Assembly: GCA_947648255.1 (NCBI GenBank)
Contig: CANSNA010000010.1
Coordinates: forward strand, 1 to 40,456
Origin: an uncultured Clostridium sp.
GTDB taxonomy: Bacteria > Bacillota > Clostridia > TANB77 > CAG-508
Length of the DNA stretch: 40,456 nucleotides
Direction: 5' to 3'
In this document: piece by piece, positions 12,113 through 21,649 of the stretch
Layout: each line of letters starts with the position of its first letter
Numbering within the stretch: position 1 is the stretch's first letter
Notes under the pieces: model-generated
What the model was told of the DNA's origin: nothing
What the model saw: the letters and a program-made list of their open reading frames with translations, nothing else
Databases searched by the model: none
Position numbers and translations under genes: made by a program

Positions 12113-12304
12113 ATGGCACAACCAAAAAGAAGATGGTCAAAAGCAAGAACAGGATTAAGAAGATCTACATGGAAAGTAGAAAAACCAAGTATTGCGACTT
12201 GCCCACATTGTCATGAGCCTGTATTACCACACAGAGCTTGCACAAACTGTGGATATTATAATGGAAAAGCAGTTATCTCAGTAAAAGAAGAAGAAAATGC
12301 TTAA
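12113..12304 (+). CDS. rpmF: 50S ribosomal protein L32
   Basis: MAQPKRRWSKARTG..RRSTWK, CPHCHEPVLPHRACTNCGYYNGK. Confidence 0.97.
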   Translation: MAQPKRRWSKARTGLRRSTWKVEKPSIATCPHCHEPVLPHRACTNCGYYNGKAVISVKEEENA

Positions 12305-12502
12305 AAAATGCAAATTAATGAAAGGAATGTACTATACATAGTTACATTCCTTTTTTACTTTCTTATAAATTTTTAATTTGATCCCAAGATGTTAGCTTGG
12401 GTTGTTTTTTATGTTTAACTATAGTTGCTCTTTCACAAAAAACATCAAGATTACATAAAATATAATATAATATAATATACAAAATTATGAGGAGGAATTA
12501 AA

Positions 12503-12851
12503 ATGTGTAATTGTAGACGTAGAAGGTATTGTTGCTTAAATAATCCAGGAAGTAGTAATCAAAATGAATATGAGACTATGTGTAATAATATGACAAACAA
12601 TGACAGTAGCTATAATACAAATTGTAGTTGCGGTTTTGATGAAGAAGATGATGGATTCCCATCAAACCCAATGTTTGCACAAAGCTATGTACCAGTTCAA
12701 GTGATGGAAAACACTTTCATGCCTTGCTCAGGACTTCATAAAGGAACAATATTCCCAGAGCTAGTTAGTGAATATTGTCCGCGGTCAATCTATGGCAGAA
12801 ATAGAATATATTAGGGACACAAATAAAATAAAAGGAGGTTGTAACAGATGA
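12503..12851 (+). CDS. cotJA: spore coat protein CotJA-like; one CGGT +1 site
   Basis: CGGT 12782..12785 extends the ORF as YCPGQSMAEIEYIRDTNKIKGGCNR* with TGA overlapping the cotJB ATG; upstream of cotJB/cotJC. Confidence 0.8.
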
Positions 12852-13180
12852 ATAACGAAACAGAATATGATATGATTTTAGATAATATAGAAAATAGAGT
12901 ATCTTGCACATGTTCATGTGAATGCAAAGAAGATAGTACACGTGAAGAAATGATGCATCAAATAAAATGCTACAACTTCGCAGTAATAGAGCTTGGGCTT
13001 TATTTAGATACACATCCAAATGACGAAAGAGCACTATGCTTGCATAATAGTTATGCTAAAACTTTAAAAGAATTAAAAGACAAATATCAAAAAGTATATG
13101 GACCACTTACCATATATTTCCCTTGCAATAAGTGGCGTTGGCTAGAAGAACCATGGCCATGGGAAGGAGGCGATTTTTAA
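12848..13180 (+). CDS. cotJB: spore coat protein CotJB
   Basis: CYNFAVIELGLYLDTHPNDERAL, W-rich C-terminus, operon position. Confidence 0.88.
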   Translation: MNNETEYDMILDNIENRVSCTCSCECKEDSTREEMMHQIKCYNFAVIELGLYLDTHPNDERALCLHNSYAKTLKELKDKYQKVYGPLTIYFPCNKWRWLEEPWPWEGGDF

Positions 13181-13375
13181 TGTGGACTTATGATAAAGTA
13201 TTAGAATATCCTGTAAGAATAAGAGAAACAAATACAGAACTTGCAAAAAATATAATTTCACAATATGGAGGACCAGACGGAGAACTTGCAGCATCACTTA
13301 GATATCTATCTCAAAAATTTGGGATGCCAGATCAAAAGGCAAAAGCAATATTAAATGATATTGGAACAGAAGAAT
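13180..13375 (+). CDS. cotJC: CotJC, N-terminal part (interrupted; reads on to TAA 13386 in the unexcised state)
   Basis: MWTYDKVLEYPV...AKAILNDIGTEE; interrupted in the conserved GTEELAH(L/M)E segment. Confidence 0.88.
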
Positions 13376-13618
13376 GGGGTCCATAAGGATATCATTTCAA
13401 TTACATATAAATGTAAAAACAAAGTCGAAAAATATAAAAAAAACAAAGATATTAAAATTTAAACATAACTTACAAATATTTATTTTTTAAAAAAGTGCCG
13501 GACTTCATTTTGATATTCAGCACTATGTATTTACAGTTTTATGTAAATGTGTTATAATTTAAATAAGACCTAAAATTTTTTATTTCAAATCTTGCATATT
13601 GCAAGTAGAAAGAGTGAC

Positions 13619-13936
13619 ATGATGATTAAATGCATGCCTATTGTGACAGCTATTGAGCGTAGCAAAATTGCTTTCCATGTAGCTATTGTAGACGCCATCC
13701 TTACGTATGATGCTATTCATACCATGTATGATTATGGTGGTGAGGTAAATATGGGAAAAAAGGTTGGCGAAGCAAGTTTGATACTGCAGAATTGCAGTGA
13801 GACAGAGGAGTACACCGAGGACACCAAGGTCTTATATCTTGGTGGATATCTGAATAATGGAGAGGAGTTCGATCTGGTAACAGAAAAAAGTATTATAGAG
13901 GCATGTAAGAAAGCAGCTAAGGCAATTTGGGGGTAA
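13619..13936 (+). CDS. hypothetical protein, compositionally atypical cassette
   Basis: MMIKCMPIVTAIERSKIAF...; ATG 13619 preferred over the TTG 13592 in the ORF track; stop lies inside a terminator hairpin. Confidence 0.55.
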   Translation: MMIKCMPIVTAIERSKIAFHVAIVDAILTYDAIHTMYDYGGEVNMGKKVGEASLILQNCSETEEYTEDTKVLYLGGYLNNGEEFDLVTEKSIIEACKKAAKAIWG

Positions 13937-13947
13937 TAATACCCCCA
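13928..13947 (+). terminator. hairpin TGGGGGTA-ATAA-TACCCCCA overlapping the stop codon of the 13619 cassette
   Basis: Perfect 8-bp stem followed by T-rich tract. Confidence 0.75.
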
Positions 13948-13991
13948 TTTATAAATATTTGCAATTAAATTATATAGTAAAGGAAGTAATA

Positions 13992-14555
13992 ATGAATAAC
14001 AAATTATATGAAGAATTAAGAAAAAGAAAAGAATCAGGAGAAAAATTAGACTGGAATAAAATAAGTAAAGACGAGTTAAAAGAATTATTTGACGAAAATA
14101 TACCAGATAGTATGATAGCAGAATTATATGAAATCAGTAAGTCGAAAGTAACATATAAAAGGAATAAATGGAATATAAATTATATAAGCCATATACAAGA
14201 AAAGCTTCTTGAAGCAGATATGTATAAAGAATTAAATAAAAATTCTAAAAACAGATTATTATCAGAAAAAAATATAGCAACTATTTCTATAGCACTGACA
14301 CATTATCTTTTTAGAAAAGGACCAGTAGAAGATATGCATAGTGAAGGAAAATTATCTCAAAAAGATATGAAAACGTTAAATAAGTATATGGTAAATAGAA
14401 TAGCTGGGTTATTAGAAGCCATATATGCAGAAGATTGGTTAAAATTAGAACTTATACTTAATGCTTATAGTATGTATGGGACCGATTGGGACAAGCCTAT
14501 TCCAGATAAAGATGAGATAGAAAAAACTTATAAGATAGCATTAGATATGTCATAA
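13992..14555 (+). CDS. hypothetical protein, possible HTH-containing accessory protein of the element
   Basis: RBS AAAGGAAG, MNNKLYEELRKRKESG..., IPDSMIAELYEISKSKVTYKRNKW HTH-like segment. Confidence 0.6.
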   Translation: MNNKLYEELRKRKESGEKLDWNKISKDELKELFDENIPDSMIAELYEISKSKVTYKRNKWNINYISHIQEKLLEADMYKELNKNSKNRLLSEKNIATISIALTHYLFRKGPVEDMHSEGKLSQKDMKTLNKYMVNRIAGLLEAIYAEDWLKLELILNAYSMYGTDWDKPIPDKDEIEKTYKIALDMS

Positions 14556-14748
14556 GGTCAAATTATAGAGCAAACAATATCTTCAATATGTAGACGAATG
14601 GGTACCTATATGTTGTCAATAGCTAAAGACAATATTTACAAATTAGCTACTGACTATAAAATTTTACTTTATATTGATAATTTTATATAAATTTGTTATA
14701 ATTATAAGTAGGTAACAGTAGTTCAAAGTTTCAAATAGGAGGTTCCAT

Positions 14749-14976
14749 ATGACAACTGGTGAAAGATTTATAAACTTAAAAGAACGGTTACATATTTTAA
14801 AAGTTAAAAATGCAATTAGTGAGAATCGTTATTTGGCAGTAGAGACACTTTTACAACAGGCAGAGAAATTTGCAGGAATGGAAAATCCACCTGGCTTGCA
14901 ACTTGATTTATTAGTAGTTCAGGGTTTGGACTCAGCAGAAAATTTAATTAAACATGCTGAAGACAAGGGCTCGTAA
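14749..14976 (+). CDS. hypothetical small protein, atypical cassette; contains in-frame CGG (14785..14787)
   Basis: ORF of 75 aa with RBS AGGAGG; TAA inside terminator hairpin. Confidence 0.55.
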   Translation: MTTGERFINLKERLHILKVKNAISENRYLAVETLLQQAEKFAGMENPPGLQLDLLVVQGLDSAENLIKHAEDKGS

Positions 14977-14988
14977 CAGAGCCCTTGT
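14963..14988. terminator. hairpin ACAAGGGCTC-loop-GAGCCCTTGT overlapping the stop codon of the 14749 cassette
   Basis: Perfect 10-bp stem. Confidence 0.8.
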
Positions 14989-14993
14989 TCATT

Positions 14994-16556
14994 TTAAGTA
15001 AGTTTAGGCATCTTTGGATATATATGTAATTCAAAATCAGTTGGGTCAGAATCTTTTTTTATAGCCTTTTCTGTTTTTAAATATGTAATTTTTGCAATAA
15101 TACTTTTTAGCAAAATATTTTTATCCTCAGCAGTTTCCAAGTTATCATATAAATCAATTACATTTTCTAGTTTAGGTATAGATGTATCTTTTTCATTTTG
15201 CATTTCTGTATTCTTTTGTAATAAAGATTTATACTCCTCTAATTTAGTTTCTAAACTTTCAATACTTTCCTTTATTGATTTAGAACGATTTATAAATTCA
15301 TCTTTACTATAAATGCCATTTTCTAAAAAATCATAAATTTTATCAAGTTTAACATTTTCTTTTTCTAATTCTTTTTTGGCAAAAACAATAGACTTTTCAA
15401 TTAGTTTGCTATTGTCAGCATTTGTATTATCTTTAATTTCATAATCCACTTTATAATTTTCTAACCAAATTTTTAATGCTTCAATGATTTTATTTTCTAC
15501 AATATAAAGTTTAGAACTTACATTGTCACATTTTGCATTAGAACATATTAAGGTTGCAGGTTTATTTGCTTTTGTATAGGGTCTCCTTTGCATTGGCTTA
15601 CCACATTTTTCACAAAATACTAAACCAACTAATGGATTTTGAACTTGATGGCTATGTTTGACTTTTGGAGTGTTTTGTTTCCTTTTTTCTTGAACTAACT
15701 CCCAAGTTTTATCATCAATAATAGGTTCATGTAATCCATCATAAATTAAATATTCTTGATTACGAGGTCTACTAATAATAAGATGCCCATTTTTCGTTTT
15801 CTTTTTTTGCTTCCTTCTATTCCACACAATTTTACCAATATAAGTAGGATTAGAAAGAATATCTTTCACAGAAGAAATAGTCCATTCATTAGAAATTCTA
15901 GGTCTCAAATTCATAGTATTTAACTGTTTTACAATTGAATTTATAGTGTTATTTTCAAATGTATATAATCTAAAAATTTCTTTTACAATAGGTACTTCAT
16001 CTTGATTGATAGATAAGGTATAGCCTTTTGAATCTTTAAGCTTTACTCTATCATAGCCAAAAGGAGCAATGTTTCCTACAAACTTGCCTTCAGAAACAGA
16101 GATTTCACGACCTCTTTGCAGACGTCTATTGATTGTTTTATATTCTCTCCTAGACATGAACAAGCCAAACTCGAAATATTCCTCATCAAATTCATTATCT
16201 GGGTCATAAGTTTTAACAGGTGTAATAATTTTTGTATGAGAATATTTAAATGCTTTTGAAACTCTTCCTTGGTCAGCAGTATCACCACGAGCAAGCCTTT
16301 CTACTTCAACAACTAAAACACCAGTCCACTTTTCATTTTCAACATCTTTCAAAAGTTTTTGCATTTCTTTTCTTTCACTAATCGTTTCGCCACTTACAAC
16401 TTCTCTATAAATTTTTGAAATATGTAAGTTTCGTTTCTCTGCCAAAGTAGTTAAAATTTTTTCATGTCTTGCTAAAGTTTCACCATCGCCATATTTTTCA
16501 GATTCTATATCTTCTCTTGATTTTCTTAAATATATTGCATATGTGCCATTTTGCAC
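14994..16556 (-). CDS. large serine recombinase (SpoIVCA/skin-type)
   Basis: Resolvase N-terminus YAIYLRKSREDIES, VVEVERLARGD; recombinase domain GYDRVKL...ILSNPTYIGKIVWNRRKQ; zinc ribbon CEKCGKPM...CSNAKCDN; coiled coil. Confidence 0.95.
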   Translation of the reverse strand: MQNGTYAIYLRKSREDIESEKYGDGETLARHEKILTTLAEKRNLHISKIYREVVSGETISERKEMQKLLKDVENEKWTGVLVVEVERLARGDTADQGRVSKAFKYSHTKIITPVKTYDPDNEFDEEYFEFGLFMSRREYKTINRRLQRGREISVSEGKFVGNIAPFGYDRVKLKDSKGYTLSINQDEVPIVKEIFRLYTFENNTINSIVKQLNTMNLRPRISNEWTISSVKDILSNPTYIGKIVWNRRKQKKKTKNGHLIISRPRNQEYLIYDGLHEPIIDDKTWELVQEKRKQNTPKVKHSHQVQNPLVGLVFCEKCGKPMQRRPYTKANKPATLICSNAKCDNVSSKLYIVENKIIEALKIWLENYKVDYEIKDNTNADNSKLIEKSIVFAKKELEKENVKLDKIYDFLENGIYSKDEFINRSKSIKESIESLETKLEEYKSLLQKNTEMQNEKDTSIPKLENVIDLYDNLETAEDKNILLKSIIAKITYLKTEKAIKKDSDPTDFELHIYPKMPKLT

Positions 16557-16596
16557 ATTTCCTCCTTCCCTTGTAACTGGTCTTTAACTGTTTGTG

Positions 16597-16761
16597 TTAT
16601 ATACGAAAATTTGACAAATTACAACTGTAAGGAGTTATCTTATTTATTAAATTAACGATAATATTATCGATGTATTCTTTTTGAATAGCAATATCTTTTG
16701 CTATATAATCATCATAAAATTTTATATTTGTATATTTTAAAGTATATTCTTCTAATAACAT
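16597..16761 (-). CDS. small protein (54 aa) directly upstream of the recombinase
   Basis: MLLEEYTLKYTNIKFYDDYIAKDIAIQKEYIDNIIVNLINKITPYSCNLSNFRI*; 165 nt; below the ORF-track cutoff; RBS AAAGGTGG upstream. Confidence 0.55.
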   Translation of the reverse strand: MLLEEYTLKYTNIKFYDDYIAKDIAIQKEYIDNIIVNLINKITPYSCNLSNFRI

Positions 16762-17107
16762 ATGAACCACCTTTTTTTAAATGTATATTAAGTGAATAAA
16801 AAAATAGAAGAAAAGATTTTGAAGTATTTTTGAAATATCCTATATTTTGTATCCTTTAACTATTATTTTTATAAATTTACAATAGTTTTATTGACAAATG
16901 GGCAATATAGTGATTTATTAGAAAGAATAAAAACAATTCGTACAAGTAATATATTTCTAGCATGGATGAAATGTATCAAAGGTACTTGAATGAAAGTAAA
17001 AAGTAAATTAAAAAGGTTCACTAAGTTTATTAAAATTACTTGGTGGATTTTTTATTATGGAATAAAAAAAGGCATTCTCCGTAAAATTATTAGTGGGGGT
17101 ATTTTAT

Positions 17108-17644
17108 ATGGAGAATACTAAAATAATAAATTATCAAATAGCAAGTGCAATTTTTGCATGTATAGCTGGCACTTTATTACATTTTACATATAAGTTTTTT
17201 GGAGAAAACAACTTTGTAGCATTATTTTCAGCAGTTAATGAAAGTGTATGGGAGCATTTAAAACTATTATTCTTTCCTATGGTACTTACCACAATCATTG
17301 GATATTTTTATATAGGAAAAAATGTACCTAACTTTTTATGCTCAAAGCTAATTGGAATAATTACATCTATGTTATTTATCATTATATTTTTCTACACTTA
17401 TACAGAAATCATCGGAAAGAGCATTGTTTTAATTGATATAGCTTCATTTTTTGTTGCAGTTATATTAGGAGAATATCTATCCTATAAACTTATGATTAAT
17501 AATTTTGAATGTAATAATATATTAGCTACAATTATTTTGTCAGTTATATTAATAGGTTTTATAATATTTACATATTTTACTCCTAAGATAGAAATCTTTA
17601 GGGATCCAGTAACTAATCAATATGGAATTACAAAAAATATATAA
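17108..17644 (+). CDS. multi-TM membrane protein (DUF6512-like)
   Basis: MENTKIINYQIASAIFACIAGTLLHFTYKF...FFGENNFVALFSAVNESVWEHLKLLFFPM. Confidence 0.75.
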   Translation: MENTKIINYQIASAIFACIAGTLLHFTYKFFGENNFVALFSAVNESVWEHLKLLFFPMVLTTIIGYFYIGKNVPNFLCSKLIGIITSMLFIIIFFYTYTEIIGKSIVLIDIASFFVAVILGEYLSYKLMINNFECNNILATIILSVILIGFIIFTYFTPKIEIFRDPVTNQYGITKNI

Positions 17645-17765
17645 AATCAAATTTTACAGACAATAGCACTAAATTTTTTTGACCGACAAGTCGGCATATA
17701 ATGGTTTCTAAGTGCTAAAGCACTAAGACAACTATTTAATTGACATCATCATGAAACCAAAGAAT

Positions 17766-18253
17766 TAGCACACTTGGAAATTGTAGGAACAATAGTACAT
17801 CAATTAACAAGAAATGCTAGTATTGAAGAAGTTGAAAGAGGTGGATTAGCACCATATTATACAGACCATGGTCTTGGAATATATCCACAAGCTGCAGCAG
17901 GTACACCATTTACAGCAGCATATATTGCAGTAAAAGGTGACCCAATAGCTGATCTTCAAGAAGATTTAGCAGCAGAGCAAAAAGCAAGAGCAACTTATGA
18001 AAAATTAATAGACCTTTGCAGAGACTACCCAGATGTATTAGACCCACTAAAATTTTTAAGAGAAAGAGAAATAGTACATTTCCAAAGATTTGGAGAAGCA
18101 CTACGTGGAGTACAAGATAAACTTGCAGAAAAGAAATTCTATATGAATAGTAATAATCCAATATTTGTAAATAATAGTAATATGAGCACAAATATGATGA
18201 ATAATCAAAATATGATGAATACAAATAATAATAGCTGCGGTTGCGGAAGATAA
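17766..18253 (+). CDS. cotJC: CotJC, C-terminal part (Mn-catalase-like)
   Basis: LAHLEIVGTIVHQLT...YTDHGLGIYPQAAAGTPFTAAYIAVKGDPIADLQEDLAAEQKARATYEKLI; continues the frame of 13180..13375 after excision. Confidence 0.88.
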
Positions 18254-18464
18254 AATTTAAAAAAATTAGCCTATACAATTTTTGCATGGGCTAATTTTTA
18301 TATATATTGATATTATATAAATAGACAATAGAAAAAGCCTAAGAGGAATAAAATAAACAAATAGAATTGACATAAAGTATACAAAATGATAAAATAAATT
18401 CGATCCAATTCTAATTAATGAGTTTTTAGAATAAAAACTCATGAAACTTGAAAGGAGAACATTT

Positions 18465-19598
18465 ATGTACCCCAATAACCTATCTGAACTTATCACTCCA
18501 AAGGTTGTCCAAGCAATGGGACGAAATCTTACCGAGCTTCAGTGCATTTTACGGTGGTCTAACTATATAGCTGATTACCGTTTTAATGAGCTGAATAAGC
18601 AAGCAATGAATGCCATAATTGCTTATGTCCTTGCGAGTGAGGCACAAGAATGTGGCAAGAATATCGACTTGACCAAAATTCCAAAAATCATTATGCACAG
18701 GATGTTTGAAAAACGGTTTTTGTGTGATATACGCGAAGACTTTATAGACAGAATCCTGGAATTAGGGGGAATCGAAAGAAAAGACTTTGACGATGCCATT
18801 GAAGTATGTGTAGAGCAAGAAATGGGACAGAGTTTTGCGAAATTTATCGATATTAGCAGAACTTGCATAGAGTCCAGAATTTTCCAAGCTGCTACAAAAC
18901 TTGCAACTAAGATGGAACTATTTGAGCTACGAGGTCAAATGCAAGAAGCGGATTATATAGGCACAATTAGAGAACTTGAGGGTATCTTGGTAGGATTTAG
19001 TAATCTTCCTGGATTTACTAGGATTTCTCTTGAGTATTCTAAGGAGATGACGCTTTTTAAGCAAATTTCTGCCCTTAGAAACCGTATTCGTTGGATTAAG
19101 TGTCTTGGAACTGTTAAGTGTTCTGTTTTAGGGCACAACTTTGAAGTTGCAATTATTTCCTACCTTATGGCTCTTTGTGAGTATGAAGATGAGAGCATTG
19201 CCACGGCTTGTTTCTTTATAGGGTTGTTTCATGATGTGCCTGAGACCTTTACAGGAGACATGCCTCAGCCTGTAAAGGATTCAATACCAGGACTCAGAAG
19301 TGCAACAGAGTGCTTTGAACTGGAGATGGTAAATGAATATATTTATAACCATCTTCCTGAGCATATGAGAGAGGCGATGCATGAGGTTATGCTTGAGGAA
19401 AGAGGGAAAGAAAATTACAAACCACTCATTAAACAAGCTGACTACTTGTCTGCAAGCTTTGAGTGTATTAGAAACATTATTGCTGGGAGCAAAGATCCAT
19501 ATTTTACCGAAGTTGTACAACAAGAGATTGAAGGTGGAAGGCTTAAGGGAGTGTTTTATGAGGCACTTGTAAACATCATAACAAATAATTCGTTCTAA
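18465..19598 (+). CDS. HD-domain protein (YfbR/HD_3-like), compositionally atypical cassette; in-frame CGG at 18552 and 18714
   Basis: GHNFEVAIISYLMAL...GLFHDVPETFTGDMPQPVK; RBS AAAGGAG; hairpin GAGAGGGTACGAgatatTTCGTGCCCTCTC after the stop. Confidence 0.75.
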   Translation: MYPNNLSELITPKVVQAMGRNLTELQCILRWSNYIADYRFNELNKQAMNAIIAYVLASEAQECGKNIDLTKIPKIIMHRMFEKRFLCDIREDFIDRILELGGIERKDFDDAIEVCVEQEMGQSFAKFIDISRTCIESRIFQAATKLATKMELFELRGQMQEADYIGTIRELEGILVGFSNLPGFTRISLEYSKEMTLFKQISALRNRIRWIKCLGTVKCSVLGHNFEVAIISYLMALCEYEDESIATACFFIGLFHDVPETFTGDMPQPVKDSIPGLRSATECFELEMVNEYIYNHLPEHMREAMHEVMLEERGKENYKPLIKQADYLSASFECIRNIIAGSKDPYFTEVVQQEIEGGRLKGVFYEALVNIITNNSF

Positions 19599-19717
19599 TT
19601 TCAAAGAGAGGGTACGAGATATTTCGTGCCCTCTCGAGCTTATTATTTACAAAGAATATTGACCAAACTCATAAAATAGTATAATATATATAAAAGAAAA
19701 ATAGGAGCAAGAAAGAT

Positions 19718-20979
19718 ATGGAACTTAAAGAATATTTAGAAAAATATGGAGTAATAACTAGAAAACCGAATTTAGAAGCAATGCAATATTTCATGAAAGA
19801 ATTTGGAGAACCAAATAAAAAAACAAAATTCATACATATTGCAGGAACTAATGGAAAAGGCAGCATATGTGAAATGCTAAATAGCATCTTAGTAAATGCA
19901 GGGTACAAAATTCGGAAAATTTATTTCTCCACATCTAATAAGATATAATGAAAGAATTTCAATAAATAATAAAGAAATAACTGACAAAGAAATGTCAAAA
20001 ATATTAGAAAAAATTTTAAATAAAATAGAAAAATATAATAATACACACGAAAGCAAGGTGACAGAATTTGAAGTGATAACAACAATAGCACTTATATATT
20101 TTATGGAAAAAAAATGTGACTTTGTAGTATTAGAAACAGGGCTGGGAGGAGAATATGATGCTACAAACATTGTAGACGGAGATATTTCGGTAATAACAGA
20201 TATAGGTTTGGATCATATAGACATGCTAGGAGGAACAGTAGAAGAAATTACAAAAACAAAATCAGGAATTATCAAAGAAAATAAGGATACAGTAATGTAT
20301 GAACAAGAAATTGTGCAAGACATAATAAAAGCAAAATGCTTAGAAAAGAATAACACTTTGCACTTAATAAAAAAGAACGAAATTAAAAATTATTCAAAAA
20401 ACAAAGAATTTCAAAAAATAGATTATAAAAATCACAAAGACATATACATAAATCTAAAAGGAGAATGTCAAACATATAATGCAATGCTTGCATTAGAATG
20501 TATAGACATTTTAAGAGAAAAAGGAAATGAAATTGAAGAAGATGCAGTAAGAAATGGACTAAAAAAAGTAGTGCATCATGCAAGATTTGAAATATTATAT
20601 GAAAACCCAAAAATAATTTTTGATGGGGGGCATAATGAAAATGCAATAAAAAATTTAAAAAATATGATAAAAGAATACTACCCAGATGATAAAAAAATAT
20701 ATATAATTTCTATACTAAAATCGAAGGATTATAAGTCAATAATTAAATATCTAACTCAAGAAAAAAATGATATATTTATTTTCACAAGTGGAAATAATGA
20801 AAAAAGATATGTTTCAAAAGAAGAATTATATAAAGAAGCAAAAAAGTATCTAGATAAAAACATATACACAGCAAATTTAAAAGAAGCAGTTACCTATACT
20901 AAAGAAAATTGCAAAAAAGAGATAATAGCAATATTACGGAAGCTTTTATATATATGGAGACATATTAAAAATGCTATGA
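19718..20979 (+). CDS. folC: folylpolyglutamate synthase; two CGGA +1 sites
   Basis: HIAGTNGKGSICEML, AGYKIGKFISPHLIRYNERI, LETGLGGEYDATN, FDGGHNENA, IAILGSFYIYGDIL; sites 19913 and 20937; (1262-2)/3 = 420 codons. Confidence 0.93.
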
Positions 20980-21171
20980 AAAAAGATTATAATTTGGTAG
21001 CAACATAAAATTGAAACAATATGAAAAAAAACACGACTTGAATGCTTTTGACTATTTTATAGTGATATATTCATTATTAATTGCAAAAAAATCAAAAAAA
21101 ATCCTCAAAAAACTTGAATAAAATAAATATATAGGATATAATAAACAATATAAAAATTTTGGAGGAAACAT

Positions 21172-21406
21172 ATGAAAAAAACAAACTCTGAAAAAGGATC
21201 AATTTCAGTATTTGTAATAGTTGCATTTATATTTTGTATGACAATATTAATGAATATATATTGGTCAAGTACTAATTATCAAGTAACAGTACTACAAGCC
21301 CAAGAACAAATAATAGATATTTATGGTGAAGATGTAAATAATATGGAAGAAATTTATAAAGCAGTTAAAAATCGGTGTAGGAGGAGTAACACCAAGTTCA
21401 ACATAA
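21172..21406 (+). CDS. short membrane-anchored hypothetical protein; one CGGT +1 site
   Basis: MKKTNSEKGSISVFVIVAFIFCMTIL...KNGVGGVTPSST*; CGGT 21373..21376. Confidence 0.6.
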
Positions 21407-21649
21407 ACATTGAATAACTGATGCAATAAAGTTATGTATAGTAGGTGAAAGAGACTACTTGATAAATACTATTACAAATAATTTATAAACTAAAAAGGAA
21501 AAATAAAAATATAGAAAAACAAAAGCAAAATATAAAGGATATGTAAAGAAAAAAATAAAAAAGTATGTTACATAATAATATGTTTTGCTTTTTTGATAAA
21601 TAAAAATGAAATTCAGTAATTAAGAATGATGAAGATATGGAGGAAAATG

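Larger units (their letters stand above)
13370..17765. mobile_element. skin-like intervening element inserted in cotJC (4,390 bp between AAGAAT copies)
   Basis: AAGAAT at 13370..13375 and 17760..17765; large serine recombinase inside; removal restores one 684-nt cotJC frame. Confidence 0.88.

Noticed and set aside
12461-12480. TATAATATAATATAATATA short tandem repeat as a special element
   Set aside because: Simple AT repeat upstream of cotJA in a very AT-rich genome; may contain promoter elements but is not distinctive.
17682-17695. Palindrome GACCGACAAGTCGGC inside the cotJC element as a definite TetR-family operator
   Set aside because: Resembles TetR-type sites, but no regulator gene is visible nearby and it could be part of element-end structure; not supported enough to annotate.
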